Shown piece by piece: positions 23,168 to 36,146 of a DNA stretch of 39,382 nucleotides. The stretch lies in contig JAUILZ010000029.1 of the NCBI GenBank assembly GCA_030432755.1, positions 1-39,382 of the forward strand, written 5' to 3'. The notes under the pieces were generated by a model, which ran no database searches, had not been told where the DNA came from, and saw nothing but the letters and a program-made list of their open reading frames with translations. The position numbers and the translations under genes are program-made. The first letter of the stretch is position 1, and the number at the start of each line of letters is the position of its first letter. The stretch comes from Gammaproteobacteria bacterium (GTDB lineage: Bacteria > Pseudomonadota > Gammaproteobacteria > Arenicellales > Poriferihabitantaceae).

Positions 23168-23208
23168 TTGTGAATTCACAAGCCAATGATATTCCATTTT
23201 GTTATATC
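23168..23208. promoter_or_regulatory. Candidate dual LysR operator between the regulator and ligJ
   Basis: Two symmetric elements occupy the divergent gap. The first is a perfect 14-bp palindrome TTGTGAATTCACAA (23168-23181). The second is GATAT-N11-ATATC (23188-23192, 23204-23208). Each contains the LysR T-N11-A motif (T23169/A23181 and T23192/A23204), and the two motifs are exactly 23 bp apart, about two helical turns. This matches the recognition-site plus activation-site layout of LysR-regulated promoters. It is an inference from symmetry and position. Confidence 0.6.
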
Positions 23209-23250
23209 TGGTAGTTCCCCCGCCCGGTATCCCGCACCGGGCGCGGGACC

Positions 23251-23256
23251 TACAAT
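23251..23256 (+). promoter_or_regulatory. Candidate -10 element of the lig operon
   Basis: TACAAT (five of six matches to TATAAT) lies 33 bases before the ligJ start. The expected -35 position holds only TATCCC or similar. A poor -35 fits a promoter that needs an activator. The LysR sites would then lie roughly 55 to 95 bases upstream of transcription start. Confidence 0.4.
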
Positions 23257-23283
23257 GGAGGGCTCCCGACCGGAATCGCGCCC

Positions 23284-24306
23284 ATGATCATCGACTGCCA
23301 CGGCCACTACACCACCGCCCCGCCCGCCCTCGGCGAGTGGCGCGACAGCCAGGTCGCCGCCATCGGCGATCCCGCGGCGATGCCCGATCCCGCGTCCCTG
23401 AAGATCAGCGACGAGGAGATCCGCGAGACCATCGAGACCAACCAGCTCGCGAAGATGCGCGAGCGCGGCATCGACCTGCAGGTGTTCAGCCCGCGCGCCA
23501 GCTTCATGGCGCATCACATCGGCGATTTCCAGGTGTCCTCCACCTGGGCGGCTATCTGCAACGAACTGATCTACCGCATCCAGGGGCTGTTCCCCGAGTT
23601 CATCGGCTGCGCCATGCTGCCCCAGTCCCCGGGCGTCGATCCGGCCACCTGCATCCCGGAACTCGAGCGCTGCATGAACGACTACGGCTTCGTCGCCATC
23701 AACCTCAACCCGGATCCCTCGGGCGGCCACTGGACCAGCCCGCCACTCACAGACCGCCACTGGTACCCTGTGTACGAGAAGATGGTGGAGTACGACATCC
23801 CGGCGATGATTCACGTCTCCACGAGCTGCAATCCCTGCTTCCATACCACCGGCGCGCATTACCTGAACGCGGACACCACCGCGGTGATGCAGTGCCTCAC
23901 CGGCGACCTGTTCGGCGACTTCCCGGATCTGCGTTTCATCGTCCCCCATGGCGGCGGCGCGGCACCCTATCACTGGGGACGCTTCCGCGGCCTCGCGGAC
24001 ATGATGAAGAAGCCGCTGCTCGACGATCACCTGCTGAACAATATCTACTTCGACACCTGCGTCTATCACCAGCCGGGCATCGACCTGCTGACGAAGGTGA
24101 TCCCGCTCAAGAACGTGCTCTTCGCCTCGGAGATGATCGGCGCGGTTCGCGGCATCGACCCCGGCACCGGGCATTACTTCGACGACACGAAGCGCTACGT
24201 GCTCGGCGCAGATCTCAGCAACGAGGAGCGTCAGCAGATCTTCGAGGGCAATGCGCGCAGGGTCTACCCGCGCCTCGACGCCATCCTGAAGCAGCGCGGC
24301 CAATAG
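23284..24306 (+). CDS. ligJ: 4-Oxalomesaconate hydratase LigJ
   Basis: A zinc-dependent amidohydrolase-fold enzyme that adds water to the tautomerised 4-oxalomesaconate, giving 4-carboxy-4-hydroxy-2-oxoadipate in the protocatechuate 4,5-cleavage pathway. The protein is 340 residues, the usual length. The metal motif H6-x-H8 is in DCHGHY, a further ligand is His177 in MIHVSTS, and IVPHGGGAAPYHWGRF is near residue 220. These correspond closely to the Sphingobium LigJ ligands His6, His8 and His178. It is the first gene of the operon, 10 bases ahead of ligI. Start ATG 23284 has only a modest GGAA ribosome site. Confidence 0.95.
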   Translation: MIIDCHGHYTTAPPALGEWRDSQVAAIGDPAAMPDPASLKISDEEIRETIETNQLAKMRERGIDLQVFSPRASFMAHHIGDFQVSSTWAAICNELIYRIQGLFPEFIGCAMLPQSPGVDPATCIPELERCMNDYGFVAINLNPDPSGGHWTSPPLTDRHWYPVYEKMVEYDIPAMIHVSTSCNPCFHTTGAHYLNADTTAVMQCLTGDLFGDFPDLRFIVPHGGGAAPYHWGRFRGLADMMKKPLLDDHLLNNIYFDTCVYHQPGIDLLTKVIPLKNVLFASEMIGAVRGIDPGTGHYFDDTKRYVLGADLSNEERQQIFEGNARRVYPRLDAILKQRGQ

Positions 24307-24316
24307 GATCCAGATA

Positions 24317-28642
<4,326 letters not shown>

Positions 28643-28646
28643 ACCC

Positions 28647-29417
28647 ATGACGAAACCCGAGACCGCCCTCGTCACCGGCGCCTCCGCCGGCATCGGCCGC
28701 GCCACCGCCATCGCCCTCGCGGAACGCGGCATGAAACTGGTTCTCGTCGCGCGGCGCGAGGATCGCCTCGCGGCGCTGGAAAAATCACTGCAGGGCAAAG
28801 CGGAATGCCTGACCGTCAGTGTCGACATCACCGATCCGGCCTCCCTCGAAGGCGCCATACGGGGGCTGCCAGACGGCTTTGCCGACATTGACGTGCTGGT
28901 GAACAACGCCGGCCTCGCCCTCGGCCTCGGAAATGCGCAGAACGCCGACTGGAACGACTGGTCGACGATGATCGAGACCAATTGCAGCGCCGCCGCCCAC
29001 CTCATCCAGCTACTGCTGCCCGGCATGGTCGCCCGGGCCCGCGGGCACGTGATCAACGTTGGCTCAGTGGCGGGCAGCTATCCCTATCCCGGTGGCAACA
29101 TCTACGCCGCAAGCAAGGCGTTCATCGAGGCCCTGACCCTGAATCTGAAGGCTGACCTGTTCGGTACCGCTGTCCGGGTCACCAATATCGAACCCGGGAT
29201 GGTGGGCGGCGACAGCGAGTTCTCGCTGGTCCGCAACAAGGGCAACGCGGAATCCGCCGCGAAGACCCGCCAGGGCCTCGCCACCCTGGAGCCGGAGGAC
29301 ATCGCCGACTGCGTGACCTGGGCGCTGGACCGCCCCGGCCGGGTGAACATCAACCGCATCGAGCTCATGCCCACCGCCCAGGCGCCGGGTCGAATGGCCT
29401 ATGACCGGAAGTCCTGA
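28647..29417 (+). CDS. Short-chain dehydrogenase/reductase, YdfG-like
   Basis: A 256-residue classical SDR with the cofactor loop TGASAGIG (residues 10-17), RR at the end of the second strand (NADP-type), NNAG near 91, Ser near 136 (GSVAG) and the active-site Y-x-x-x-K in YAASKAF. The sequence IEPGMVGGDSEFSLVR resembles the YdfG/3-hydroxy acid dehydrogenase subgroup. It starts 4 bases after pobA and ends 27 bases before ligK, so it is embedded in the operon, yet the standard 4,5-cleavage route has no step for it. It might act on a side product, an upstream aromatic alcohol or aldehyde, or a carboxy-hydroxy acid; none is proven. Confidence 0.9.
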   Translation: MTKPETALVTGASAGIGRATAIALAERGMKLVLVARREDRLAALEKSLQGKAECLTVSVDITDPASLEGAIRGLPDGFADIDVLVNNAGLALGLGNAQNADWNDWSTMIETNCSAAAHLIQLLLPGMVARARGHVINVGSVAGSYPYPGGNIYAASKAFIEALTLNLKADLFGTAVRVTNIEPGMVGGDSEFSLVRNKGNAESAAKTRQGLATLEPEDIADCVTWALDRPGRVNINRIELMPTAQAPGRMAYDRKS

Positions 29418-29444
29418 TTCACAATTCCTACCGGAAAGACACCG

Positions 29445-30152
29445 ATGAAACCCGTAGCCGTCAGAAACATTCCCCGCGCCAACCCCGACACCATCGCCGG
29501 TCTCGCCGGCATGGGCGTGGCCACGGTGCACGAAGCCGCCGGCCGCGAGGGCCTGCTCAAGCCCTACATCCGCCCGATCTACCCGGGCGCGCGCATCGCC
29601 GGCAGCGCGGTGACCATCCTCACCCAGCCGGGCGACAACTGGATGATCCATGTCGCCATCGAGCTCTGCCAGCCGGGCGACATCCTCGTGGTGGCCTGCA
29701 CCGCGGACAATACCGACGGCATGTTCGGCGATCTGCTCGCCACGTCCGCCAAGGCGCGCGGCGCCGCCGGCGTGGTCACCGACACCGGGGTGCGCGACGT
29801 GCGCGATCTCGAGGCCATGGGCTTCCCGGTCTGGGCTCGCGAGATCTCGTCCAAGGGGACGGTGAAGAACACCCTCGGCAGCGTCAATATACCGGTGGTC
29901 TGCGCCGGCCAGCTGGTCAACCCGGGCGACGTCGTGGTGGCGGATGACGACGGCGTGGTGGTGGTGCGGCGCCAGCGCGCGGACGCGGTGCTCGAGGCCG
30001 GGCGCAAGCGCGAGGCGAACGAGGAGGACAAGCGCCAGCAACTAGCCGACGGCGTCCTCGGCCTCGACATCTACGAGATGCGGTCGCGACTCGAGGCGGA
30101 AGGCCTCGTCTATCTCGACTCGCTGGACGAACTGGAACAGAGCCAGTCATGA
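29445..30152 (+). CDS. ligK: 4-Carboxy-4-hydroxy-2-oxoadipate aldolase LigK (HMG/CHA aldolase)
   Basis: A class II, divalent-metal aldolase of the RraA-like fold that splits 4-carboxy-4-hydroxy-2-oxoadipate into pyruvate and oxaloacetate; homologues also cleave 4-hydroxy-4-methyl-2-oxoglutarate. The 235-residue protein has the family motif G-D96-x20-R117-D118, which distinguishes true aldolases from RraA. The neighbouring [11 protein letters not shown] and [19 protein letters not shown] stretches are typical. Start is ATG 29445 with a GGAAAG ribosome site. The stop overlaps the ligU start as ATGA. Confidence 0.95.
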   Translation: MKPVAVRNIPRANPDTIAGLAGMGVATVHEAAGREGLLKPYIRPIYPGARIAGSAVTILTQPGDNWMIHVAIELCQPGDILVVACTADNTDGMFGDLLATSAKARGAAGVVTDTGVRDVRDLEAMGFPVWAREISSKGTVKNTLGSVNIPVVCAGQLVNPGDVVVADDDGVVVVRRQRADAVLEAGRKREANEEDKRQQLADGVLGLDIYEMRSRLEAEGLVYLDSLDELEQSQS

Positions 30153-31222
30153 GCCGCGGCATCCCCTGCACCTGGATGCGGGGCGGCACCTCCAAGGGCG
30201 CGTACTTCCTCGCCGAAGACCTGCCGAGGACCGATGCCGAACGCGACGCCCTGCTCCTGCGCGTCATGGGCTCCCCGGATCCGCGCCAGATCGACGGCAT
30301 CGGCGGCGCCGATCCGCTCACCAGCAAGGTCGCGGTGGTGTCGCGCTCGACACGCCCCGGGGTGGATATCGACTACCTGTTCCTGCAGGTCTTCGTCGAC
30401 CAGGCCATCGTCACCGACAAGCAGAACTGCGGCAACATCCTCTCGGGGGTGGTCCAGTTCGCCCTCGAGAAGGGACTTGCATCGGCCAGCGGGGATCGGA
30501 CCGAGCTCGCTGTATACATGGTCAACAGCGACCAGGTGGCGGGGGTCACCGTGGAGACCCCGGGCGGCGGGGTGACCTACGACGGTGACGCGCGCATCGA
30601 CGGCGTTCCGGGCACGGCGGCACCGGTGCTGGAGAACTTCCCCGAGGCCGCGGGCTCGAACTGTGGCGCGCTCCTGCCCACAGGGAATATGCTGGACACC
30701 TTCGACGGCGTCGAAGTCACCTGCATCGACAATGGCATGCCCGTGGTGGTGCTGTCCGCCGACGATCTCGGCATCAGCGGTTTTGAGACCAGGGAACTGC
30801 TGGACGCGAACGATGAACTCAAGGCGAAACTGGAGTCCATCCGCCTACAGGCCGGGCCGGCGATGAACCTTGGTGACGTCACGGAGAAATCCGTGCCCAA
30901 GATGACCCTCGTGGCCCCGCCCAGGAACGGCGGCGCAATTACCACCCGCACCTTCATCCCCCACCGCTGCCACGCCACCATTGGCGTGCTCGGCGCGGTG
31001 AGCGTGGCCACCGCCTGCATGCTGCCGGAGGGGCCCGCGGCAAAGGTGGCCGTCATGGAGGCGATTTCCGCGGACGCGGACAGCGTGGTGTCGGTGGAGC
31101 ATCCCGGCGGCGAGACCAGCGTGGTGATGCGCGCCAGCTTCACTGGCGGAGAGATCAACGTGCGGCGCGCGGCGATCCTGCGCACCGCGCGCAAGCTGTT
31201 CGAGGGACTGGTCTTCGCCTGA
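30149..31222 (+). CDS. ligU: 4-Oxalomesaconate tautomerase LigU (PrpF family)
   Basis: A PrpF-type isomerase of 357 residues with a diaminopimelate-epimerase-like double fold. In Sphingobium, LigU shifts the double bond of 4-oxalomesaconate to give the substrate of LigJ. The N-terminus has [12 protein letters not shown], the family signature, followed by [25 protein letters not shown] and, in the second half, [20 protein letters not shown]. GalD of Pseudomonas is a close relative, but the operon context favours LigU. It overlaps ligK by ATGA and is the last gene of the operon, 13 bases from a convergent gene, with a GATCGCGATC palindrome at 31221-31230. Confidence 0.92.
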   Translation: MSRGIPCTWMRGGTSKGAYFLAEDLPRTDAERDALLLRVMGSPDPRQIDGIGGADPLTSKVAVVSRSTRPGVDIDYLFLQVFVDQAIVTDKQNCGNILSGVVQFALEKGLASASGDRTELAVYMVNSDQVAGVTVETPGGGVTYDGDARIDGVPGTAAPVLENFPEAAGSNCGALLPTGNMLDTFDGVEVTCIDNGMPVVVLSADDLGISGFETRELLDANDELKAKLESIRLQAGPAMNLGDVTEKSVPKMTLVAPPRNGGAITTRTFIPHRCHATIGVLGAVSVATACMLPEGPAAKVAVMEAISADADSVVSVEHPGGETSVVMRASFTGGEINVRRAAILRTARKLFEGLVFA

Positions 31223-31235
31223 TCGCGATCCCTGC

Positions 31236-31679
31236 TCAGTAGCTGGAAAACACCGCCGTACGCTGGTCGCGGTCGAACTGGAGCACGTCGTAGCCCCTGG
31301 GCTCGAGGCTGTTCATCCCCGGCGAATCCTGGGGCATGCCAGGCGCGGTGAGGCCAAGGATGTCCGGCCGTTCGGCCAGCAGGCGACGGATGTCATCCAC
31401 TGGTACATGACCCTCCACCAGGTAGTTGCCCACCTTCGCGGTATGGCAGGAATGCAGCGCCGGATCGGTGATGCCGAGGTTGCGCTTGATCTCGCCGAGC
31501 GCATCGGAATGCTGCACCGTCACCTCGAAGCCATTGTCCTCGAGGTAGTCGACCCAGCCCTGGCAGCAACCACAACTGGAGGACTTCCAGACGGTGATCT
31601 CCTCCGCAGCATGGGCGGCGGAAAGCAGTAACGCCGTGGCGAACAGCGCGGCAAGCATGAGTGTGAGGATTCTCGGCAT
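31236..31679 (-). CDS. DUF411 / CopG-like metal-binding protein
   Basis: A small exported protein of 147 residues. The hydrophobic signal sequence MPRILTLMLAALFATALLLS ends near Ala-His-Ala. The mature domain has the C-x-C-C motif in SSCGCCQGW and a second His/Cys patch in LHSCHTAKVGNYLVEGHVP, the pattern of DUF411 proteins. One member, CopG of Pseudomonas, binds a copper cluster in a thioredoxin-like fold, so copper handling is the best guess. I chose ATG 31679 over the longer frame to 31751 because it exposes the signal peptide. It follows the dimethylformamidase-like gene by 71 bases; no other copper genes are nearby. Confidence 0.85.
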   Translation of the reverse strand: MPRILTLMLAALFATALLLSAAHAAEEITVWKSSSCGCCQGWVDYLEDNGFEVTVQHSDALGEIKRNLGITDPALHSCHTAKVGNYLVEGHVPVDDIRRLLAERPDILGLTAPGMPQDSPGMNSLEPRGYDVLQFDRDQRTAVFSSY

Positions 31680-31750
31680 TGTCAATGTCTTCGTTGAACT
31701 CAGGTCAGCCTGTTCGACCGTAAAGCGGCAAACCGGTTCCCACCGGGGCA

Positions 31751-33904
31751 TCAGGCGAGAAAATCCCGCATCACGTTGGCCAGCAACCGCGAGATATTGT
31801 TGTCTCTATCGTTGACCAGCAGGCTCCCGCAGAAAGTGATCGAACCGGTGGAGAACAGCTTGGCGCCGTTCTCGCGCCGCTGGTAGATCATGTCGGCGCG
31901 TATCAGCTCGCGCTCCGGCACACCGGGCCAGTTGGTGATATGCGTCAGGCGCTCCTCCGGCACGAGGGTGAACTCGTCGCCGTGGCCGCCGGAGCTGGCG
32001 ACGACCTTGATATCCGGGTCCGAGCCCAGCATCGGGTCGAATCGATCCAGTTCGAAGCCCGCCGCGCCGCCGCCGCAGAGGCCGAAGTCGCCGAGAGTTT
32101 CCTCGTCGATACCCTCGAAAAGGAAGGCGACTTCCGGATCCTCGTAGCTGGACGCGCTGCGCCGGTACCAGGAACCGAAGAACGCACCCTGGGCGGAAAA
32201 GCCAACGCCAGCGATGCGCTGCGGCGGACGCCGGTTGCGCCGCCAGAGACCGCCGTAGCCGCCGTCAAAGGCCTGGTAGTACTCGCCGGGCTCCGCGGCC
32301 CAGGCGCGGATACCACCCTCGCCGCGGCGGATCTCGATCACGCCGTGGTCCTCCGGGTGCAGCGCCACGCGCCAGTAGAAACCGTTGCCGCCAAGGTAGA
32401 TGAAGTTTCCGCCACCGACGCGCCAGGCCTCGATGGCGTCGAGGGTCTGCGGGGTGTGGTATTCCGGGTGGGACCCGGTGCAGAGCGCGCCGTAGCCCGC
32501 GAGAGCTTCGACACCCTCCTCGTGCAACTCCCGGTCGGTGATCACGTCGAAGCCGATGCCTTGCTGCTCCAGCCAGTAGAGCAGGTGGGAGTCCGCCTGG
32601 TAATGCCGCAGGCCGGAGCATTCGAGATTGGGAAAGGTGATGTAGCCGGGCCGCATGGTGAACAGTGGCCGCTTGTGGCTCGCGTGGCAGATACCGCTGC
32701 CGTCGTGGTGGACGTTGTAGGTGGACAGCCCGTAGTCCTGGTAGGCCGCGGCATTGTATGGATAGCCGCCGCGCTCGCGGATCATGTCCACCCATTCCGG
32801 GGTGAAGTCCGGGCGCGCGTGGTTGCCATAGATGGCGTAGGTGAAGGTCGAGATCAGGACGCAGAGGCGGTTTGCCGGCCTGCCGCGTGGTGGCAGGACA
32901 TAGAACGGCAGCCAGTCGCGGTGTTCACCGTCATCGATGCGCATGGCATAGGCGCCGGAGGGCAGGTCTTCCGGGACGGTGAAATGGAAGTCCGGCTCCC
33001 AGCCGAAGTCGACGATGTCGTCCGCGTGGAAATGGATCGCGCCGTAGTGTTCCGGGCGATGAACCCAGTTCATCTCGCTGCCGTCCCAGGAAACACCGGT
33101 CATCGCCCGCGCCGGGTAGTTCACGAGTCGGCCATGAAGGCCGCGTGGGCCGGTATCGATGATGCGGCTACTCGATATCTCGCGGGAAAAATCCCAGGCG
33201 GCAAGTATCTCGCCGGTCTCGTCGATGCCCCGGCGAATCTCCGGCGCCTCGATCTTGCCGTTGAAGTGGCGCGCGGGTCGCTCCGCCCAGCCGGCGCCGA
33301 TAACTACCCGGGCGCAGGGCGCCGGGGACTCCACCTTGACCCGAGATAACTGCTCCCGCATATTGCCATCGAGGAGCGAGGTGATGCGTAGCCCGCAATG
33401 ACCCCGTTCCGCGTCCAGCCAGGCCTCGCAGCGGTACCAGTGATCACGGTAGAGCGGCAGTTCCAGCCGTGCCAGCTCACCCGCGGCGCCCGCGAGGACC
33501 ATTGTGCCGGGACCGGCGATTTCCAGTGCCAGGAAGGCCTCGCCGTCGGAGTCGACCAGCGCGACAATGGTCTGGTGGTTCTCATCGTCCGGCAGGAACG
33601 GCGCAAAACAGGCCGACAGGCGCCAGGCCTGGCTGCCGTCGAGAAGATCCTCGCCCTCCACCAGGGCGCAGGACCCCGGATGGAACGGTTGATTGCGCCC
33701 GGCGAACGGGCTGCCGATATCCACGTCGATCACTTCCTCGACAACGCCGGGGCCCGCGGGATTAGGGTCTGCGCAACGTACCCGCACGAGGGTGGTCTCA
33801 ATCGGCCGCTCCGACTGGCTGCTGACGTGGAACGCGATGCGGTCTCCGGGGCGACCGGAGAGCGGGTCGGCGTAACCGGTCAGGGGAACGTTGCCTGGAG
33901 ACAT
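31751..33904 (-). CDS. N,N-dimethylformamidase large (beta) subunit-like protein
   Basis: A 717-residue protein of the DMFase large-subunit family. The characterised Paracoccus enzyme hydrolyses dimethylformamide to dimethylamine and formate using a mononuclear iron held by two tyrosines and a carboxylate. Residues 1-95 are a beta domain (LTGYADPLSGRPGDRIAFHVSS). About 100-260 form a lectin-like module with FNGKIEAPEI and AWDFSREISSSRI. From about 285 comes the catalytic part: FTYAIYGNHAR near 355, STYNVHHDGSG near 395, LECSGLRHYQADSHLLYWLE and CTGSHPEYHTPQTLDAIEAW. The start is ATG 33904; 68 upstream codons are open but overlap bamD. No small subunit gene is present in the window, so its real amide substrate may differ. 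It lies 34 bases downstream of bamD. Confidence 0.85.
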   Translation of the reverse strand: MSPGNVPLTGYADPLSGRPGDRIAFHVSSQSERPIETTLVRVRCADPNPAGPGVVEEVIDVDIGSPFAGRNQPFHPGSCALVEGEDLLDGSQAWRLSACFAPFLPDDENHQTIVALVDSDGEAFLALEIAGPGTMVLAGAAGELARLELPLYRDHWYRCEAWLDAERGHCGLRITSLLDGNMREQLSRVKVESPAPCARVVIGAGWAERPARHFNGKIEAPEIRRGIDETGEILAAWDFSREISSSRIIDTGPRGLHGRLVNYPARAMTGVSWDGSEMNWVHRPEHYGAIHFHADDIVDFGWEPDFHFTVPEDLPSGAYAMRIDDGEHRDWLPFYVLPPRGRPANRLCVLISTFTYAIYGNHARPDFTPEWVDMIRERGGYPYNAAAYQDYGLSTYNVHHDGSGICHASHKRPLFTMRPGYITFPNLECSGLRHYQADSHLLYWLEQQGIGFDVITDRELHEEGVEALAGYGALCTGSHPEYHTPQTLDAIEAWRVGGGNFIYLGGNGFYWRVALHPEDHGVIEIRRGEGGIRAWAAEPGEYYQAFDGGYGGLWRRNRRPPQRIAGVGFSAQGAFFGSWYRRSASSYEDPEVAFLFEGIDEETLGDFGLCGGGAAGFELDRFDPMLGSDPDIKVVASSGGHGDEFTLVPEERLTHITNWPGVPERELIRADMIYQRRENGAKLFSTGSITFCGSLLVNDRDNNISRLLANVMRDFLA

Positions 33905-33938
33905 CGAGGATTCCGCCCGCGCGGCGGATTGCCGGTGA

Positions 33939-34835
33939 TCAGCCTGCCGGCTGGCGTCTGAAAATATTCTTGAGGGAGGACATGAAGCCGCTGTCGTCCG
34001 ACTCGTTGCTGCCGTTGGTACCCGTATATCGCATGCCGGTGAACTCGGCGCCGCCGTCGAGGAACCGGCTGTCGGGGAAGTTAAGCTCCAGCACGCGACG
34101 CGAGTCATCCGCGAGTTCGGGCAGGCCCATGGCGTTGTAGCATGACAGCATCAGGCCCAGGGCTTCTTCCACCGCGTGGGTATCAGGAAAGTTCTCCACT
34201 ACCCCCTTGGCCCGGTTCACTGCCGCCACGTAGGCCTGGCGCGAATGGTAATAGCCGGCGATGGCGACCTCGTGCCGGGCAAGGGCATTGGTGAGATAGG
34301 CCACCCGTTCTCTCGCCATGGGCGCGTACTGGCTGTCCGGAAACCGGGTATAGACCTCCTCGAAGGCATTCAGCGCATTCAGCGTCAGGGTGGGATCGCG
34401 GTCGCTGAGATCGTCCTTGCCGAGCCATACGCCGAACGCGGACTTGTCCTCCTCGTAGCTCGCCTGGCCCTTGAGAAAATAGGCATAGTCCACGGAGTCA
34501 TGCGTGGGGTGAAGCTTGATGAAACGGTCAGCGGCGGCTATCGCCAGTCCCGGCTCGGAATTGCGAAAATAGGCGTAGATCGTATCCAGCTGCGCCTGTT
34601 CGGCGTACGTGCCGTAGGGATAACGCGCTTCCAGCCGGCGCAGGCGGTTTACCGCTTCACCCCAGTTGCCCTTTTCCATGCTGTCCTGTGCGAGCGCATA
34701 GATTTCCTCCACCGTGGCATCCTCTGGGATCTCCTCCTTCTTGAACATGGCGCAGCCGGATGCGAGGGCCGCGACCAGAGCAAGGACTACCATGCGGATG
34801 ATCGGCCAGGAAGTGAAGGGGTGCTGGGGAAGCAT
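33939..34835 (-). CDS. bamD: Outer membrane assembly lipoprotein BamD
   Basis: An essential lipoprotein of the BAM complex that helps insert beta-barrel proteins into the outer membrane. The 298-residue form starts MLPQHPFTSWPIIRM. The hydrophobic signal ends in a lipobox LASGC with lipidated Cys28 (ATG 34793 is a shorter alternative start). Five tetratricopeptide-like helical repeats follow, with VEEIYALAQDSMEKGNWGEA, RLEARYPYGTYAEQAQLD, KLHPTHDSVDYAYFLKGQ and FPDSQYAPMAR. The frame is open further upstream to 34979 but without family likeness. It is divergent from rluD, an arrangement conserved across gamma- and betaproteobacteria. Confidence 0.95.
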   Translation of the reverse strand: MLPQHPFTSWPIIRMVVLALVAALASGCAMFKKEEIPEDATVEEIYALAQDSMEKGNWGEAVNRLRRLEARYPYGTYAEQAQLDTIYAYFRNSEPGLAIAAADRFIKLHPTHDSVDYAYFLKGQASYEEDKSAFGVWLGKDDLSDRDPTLTLNALNAFEEVYTRFPDSQYAPMARERVAYLTNALARHEVAIAGYYHSRQAYVAAVNRAKGVVENFPDTHAVEEALGLMLSCYNAMGLPELADDSRRVLELNFPDSRFLDGGAEFTGMRYTGTNGSNESDDSGFMSSLKNIFRRQPAG

Positions 34836-34996
34836 GCGGGAATCTGGCGTGAGAGGACTGCGGTGAGGAGAACTGCTGTGAGCAGAAAATGAGCCTGGCG
34901 TAAAATGCGCCTCTTTAACAAATACCTCAATATATCTCGGGCGCCCATGATGGCTGGACCCAACGCCCGATTTTGCCACAGGGGACAGGTTGTTGC

Positions 34997-35992
34997 ATGA
35001 ATCCGGAGCGTGAAGAACGCCGGCGCGCGGAAGCGGGATCCCGGCTGCGGCTCACCATTCCCGAGGAAATGGAGGGCCTGCGGGTGGACCAGGCCATGGC
35101 GCGCCTGTTGCCGCGCTACTCCCGCTCGGCGATCCAGGGCTGGTTGCGCGCGGGGCATGTGACCCTGGGGAAACGGGCGCTCAAGCCCAGCGACCGGCTT
35201 GCCGGCGCGGGACCCCTGGAAGTATTCGTGCCGCCCCAGGAACCCGCCGAATGGCTTGCGCAGCCCATGGAACTTGACCTGGTGTACCGCGACGCGGACA
35301 TTCTCGTCGTCGACAAGCCGGCGGGCCTGGTGGTGCATCCGGGGGCCGGCAATCCGGACGGCACGCTGCTGAACGGTCTCCTCGCGCTGGACGACTCGCT
35401 CCGCCTGCTGCCACGGGCGGGCATCGTCCATCGCCTCGACAAGGACACCTCCGGGCTGATGGTGGTCGCGCTGAACGAGTCCGCGCGCCAGGACCTGGTC
35501 GACCAATTGTCCGCGCGCAGCGTCAGCCGGCGTTACCTCGCGGTGACCTGCGGCGTGCCGGTGGCGGGCGAGACCATCGACCAGGACATCGGCCGTCACC
35601 CGGGGGATCGAATTCGCATGGCGGTACGCACGCGCGCCAAGCCGGCGATCACCCATGTGCGGGTGGTGGAGAAATTCCGCGCCCATGCGCTCGTCGAGGC
35701 GCGCCTTGAGACCGGGCGCACCCACCAGATCCGGGTGCACCTGGCCTGGCGCGGCTTTCCCCTGGTCGGCGACCCGCTTTACGGCGGACGGCTGAAAATC
35801 CCGCCCGATGCGAGCGCCGCTCTCGCAAGAGCACTGCAGGACTTCCGCCGCCAGGCGCTGCATGCCACCGAACTGTCCCTCGATCATCCCGGCACGCGCA
35901 AGCGGATGACCTGGGAGCGCCCGCCGCCGGAGGATTTCCGGCACCTTCTCGATACGCTGGGCGAGGATCTCCGCCGCGCGGACGCAAAGTGA
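34997..35992 (+). CDS. rluD: 23S rRNA pseudouridine synthase RluD
   Basis: This enzyme makes pseudouridines in helix 69 of 23S rRNA (1911, 1915 and 1917 in E. coli). The 331-residue protein has an S4 RNA-binding domain at about 18-80 (RVDQAMARLLPRYSRSAIQGWLRAGHVTL), then the catalytic domain with HRLDKDTSG, where Asp148 is the catalytic residue. ARLETGRTHQIRVHLAWRGFPLVGDPLYGG is also there in segments. I set the start at ATG 34997 (AGG seven bases upstream); TTG 34973 is a less likely alternative. It is divergent from bamD, which supports RluD over RluA or RluC. The usual downstream pgeF gene is missing. Confidence 0.95.
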   Translation: MNPEREERRRAEAGSRLRLTIPEEMEGLRVDQAMARLLPRYSRSAIQGWLRAGHVTLGKRALKPSDRLAGAGPLEVFVPPQEPAEWLAQPMELDLVYRDADILVVDKPAGLVVHPGAGNPDGTLLNGLLALDDSLRLLPRAGIVHRLDKDTSGLMVVALNESARQDLVDQLSARSVSRRYLAVTCGVPVAGETIDQDIGRHPGDRIRMAVRTRAKPAITHVRVVEKFRAHALVEARLETGRTHQIRVHLAWRGFPLVGDPLYGGRLKIPPDASAALARALQDFRRQALHATELSLDHPGTRKRMTWERPPPEDFRHLLDTLGEDLRRADAK

Positions 35993-36113
35993 AGGCGTGC
36001 GGGCTTTCGTTGCCCCAACCCCGGCTCTTGTGGCTTAATTGATCGACGCCTCCCGCAAGGCACGGGCACCGGCGGCCGCGGGACACCCATCCGCCGAGGA
36101 AACCACAACAATT

Positions 36114-36146
36114 ATGAATCCCGGATATTTCCGGATCACACCATGA
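36114..36146 (+). CDS. Possible 10-residue leader peptide upstream of the acyl-CoA ligase
   Basis: A 10-codon frame (MNPGYFRITP) starts at ATG 36114 and stops in an ATGA overlap with the ligase start at 36143. A GAGGAAA stretch lies about 12 bases upstream of its start. A small hairpin CCGGA/TCCGG (36121-36125, 36130-36134) lies inside it. It might couple translation to the ligase, but such short frames often occur by chance. The rest of the 150-base gap after rluD shows no gene. Confidence 0.2.
   Translation: MNPGYFRITP

Noticed and set aside
23168..23181. CRP-like site in the lig promoter (TGTGA/TCACA half-sites)
   Set aside because: CRP needs six bases between the half-sites; here there are two. 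The LysR T-N11-A reading fits better.
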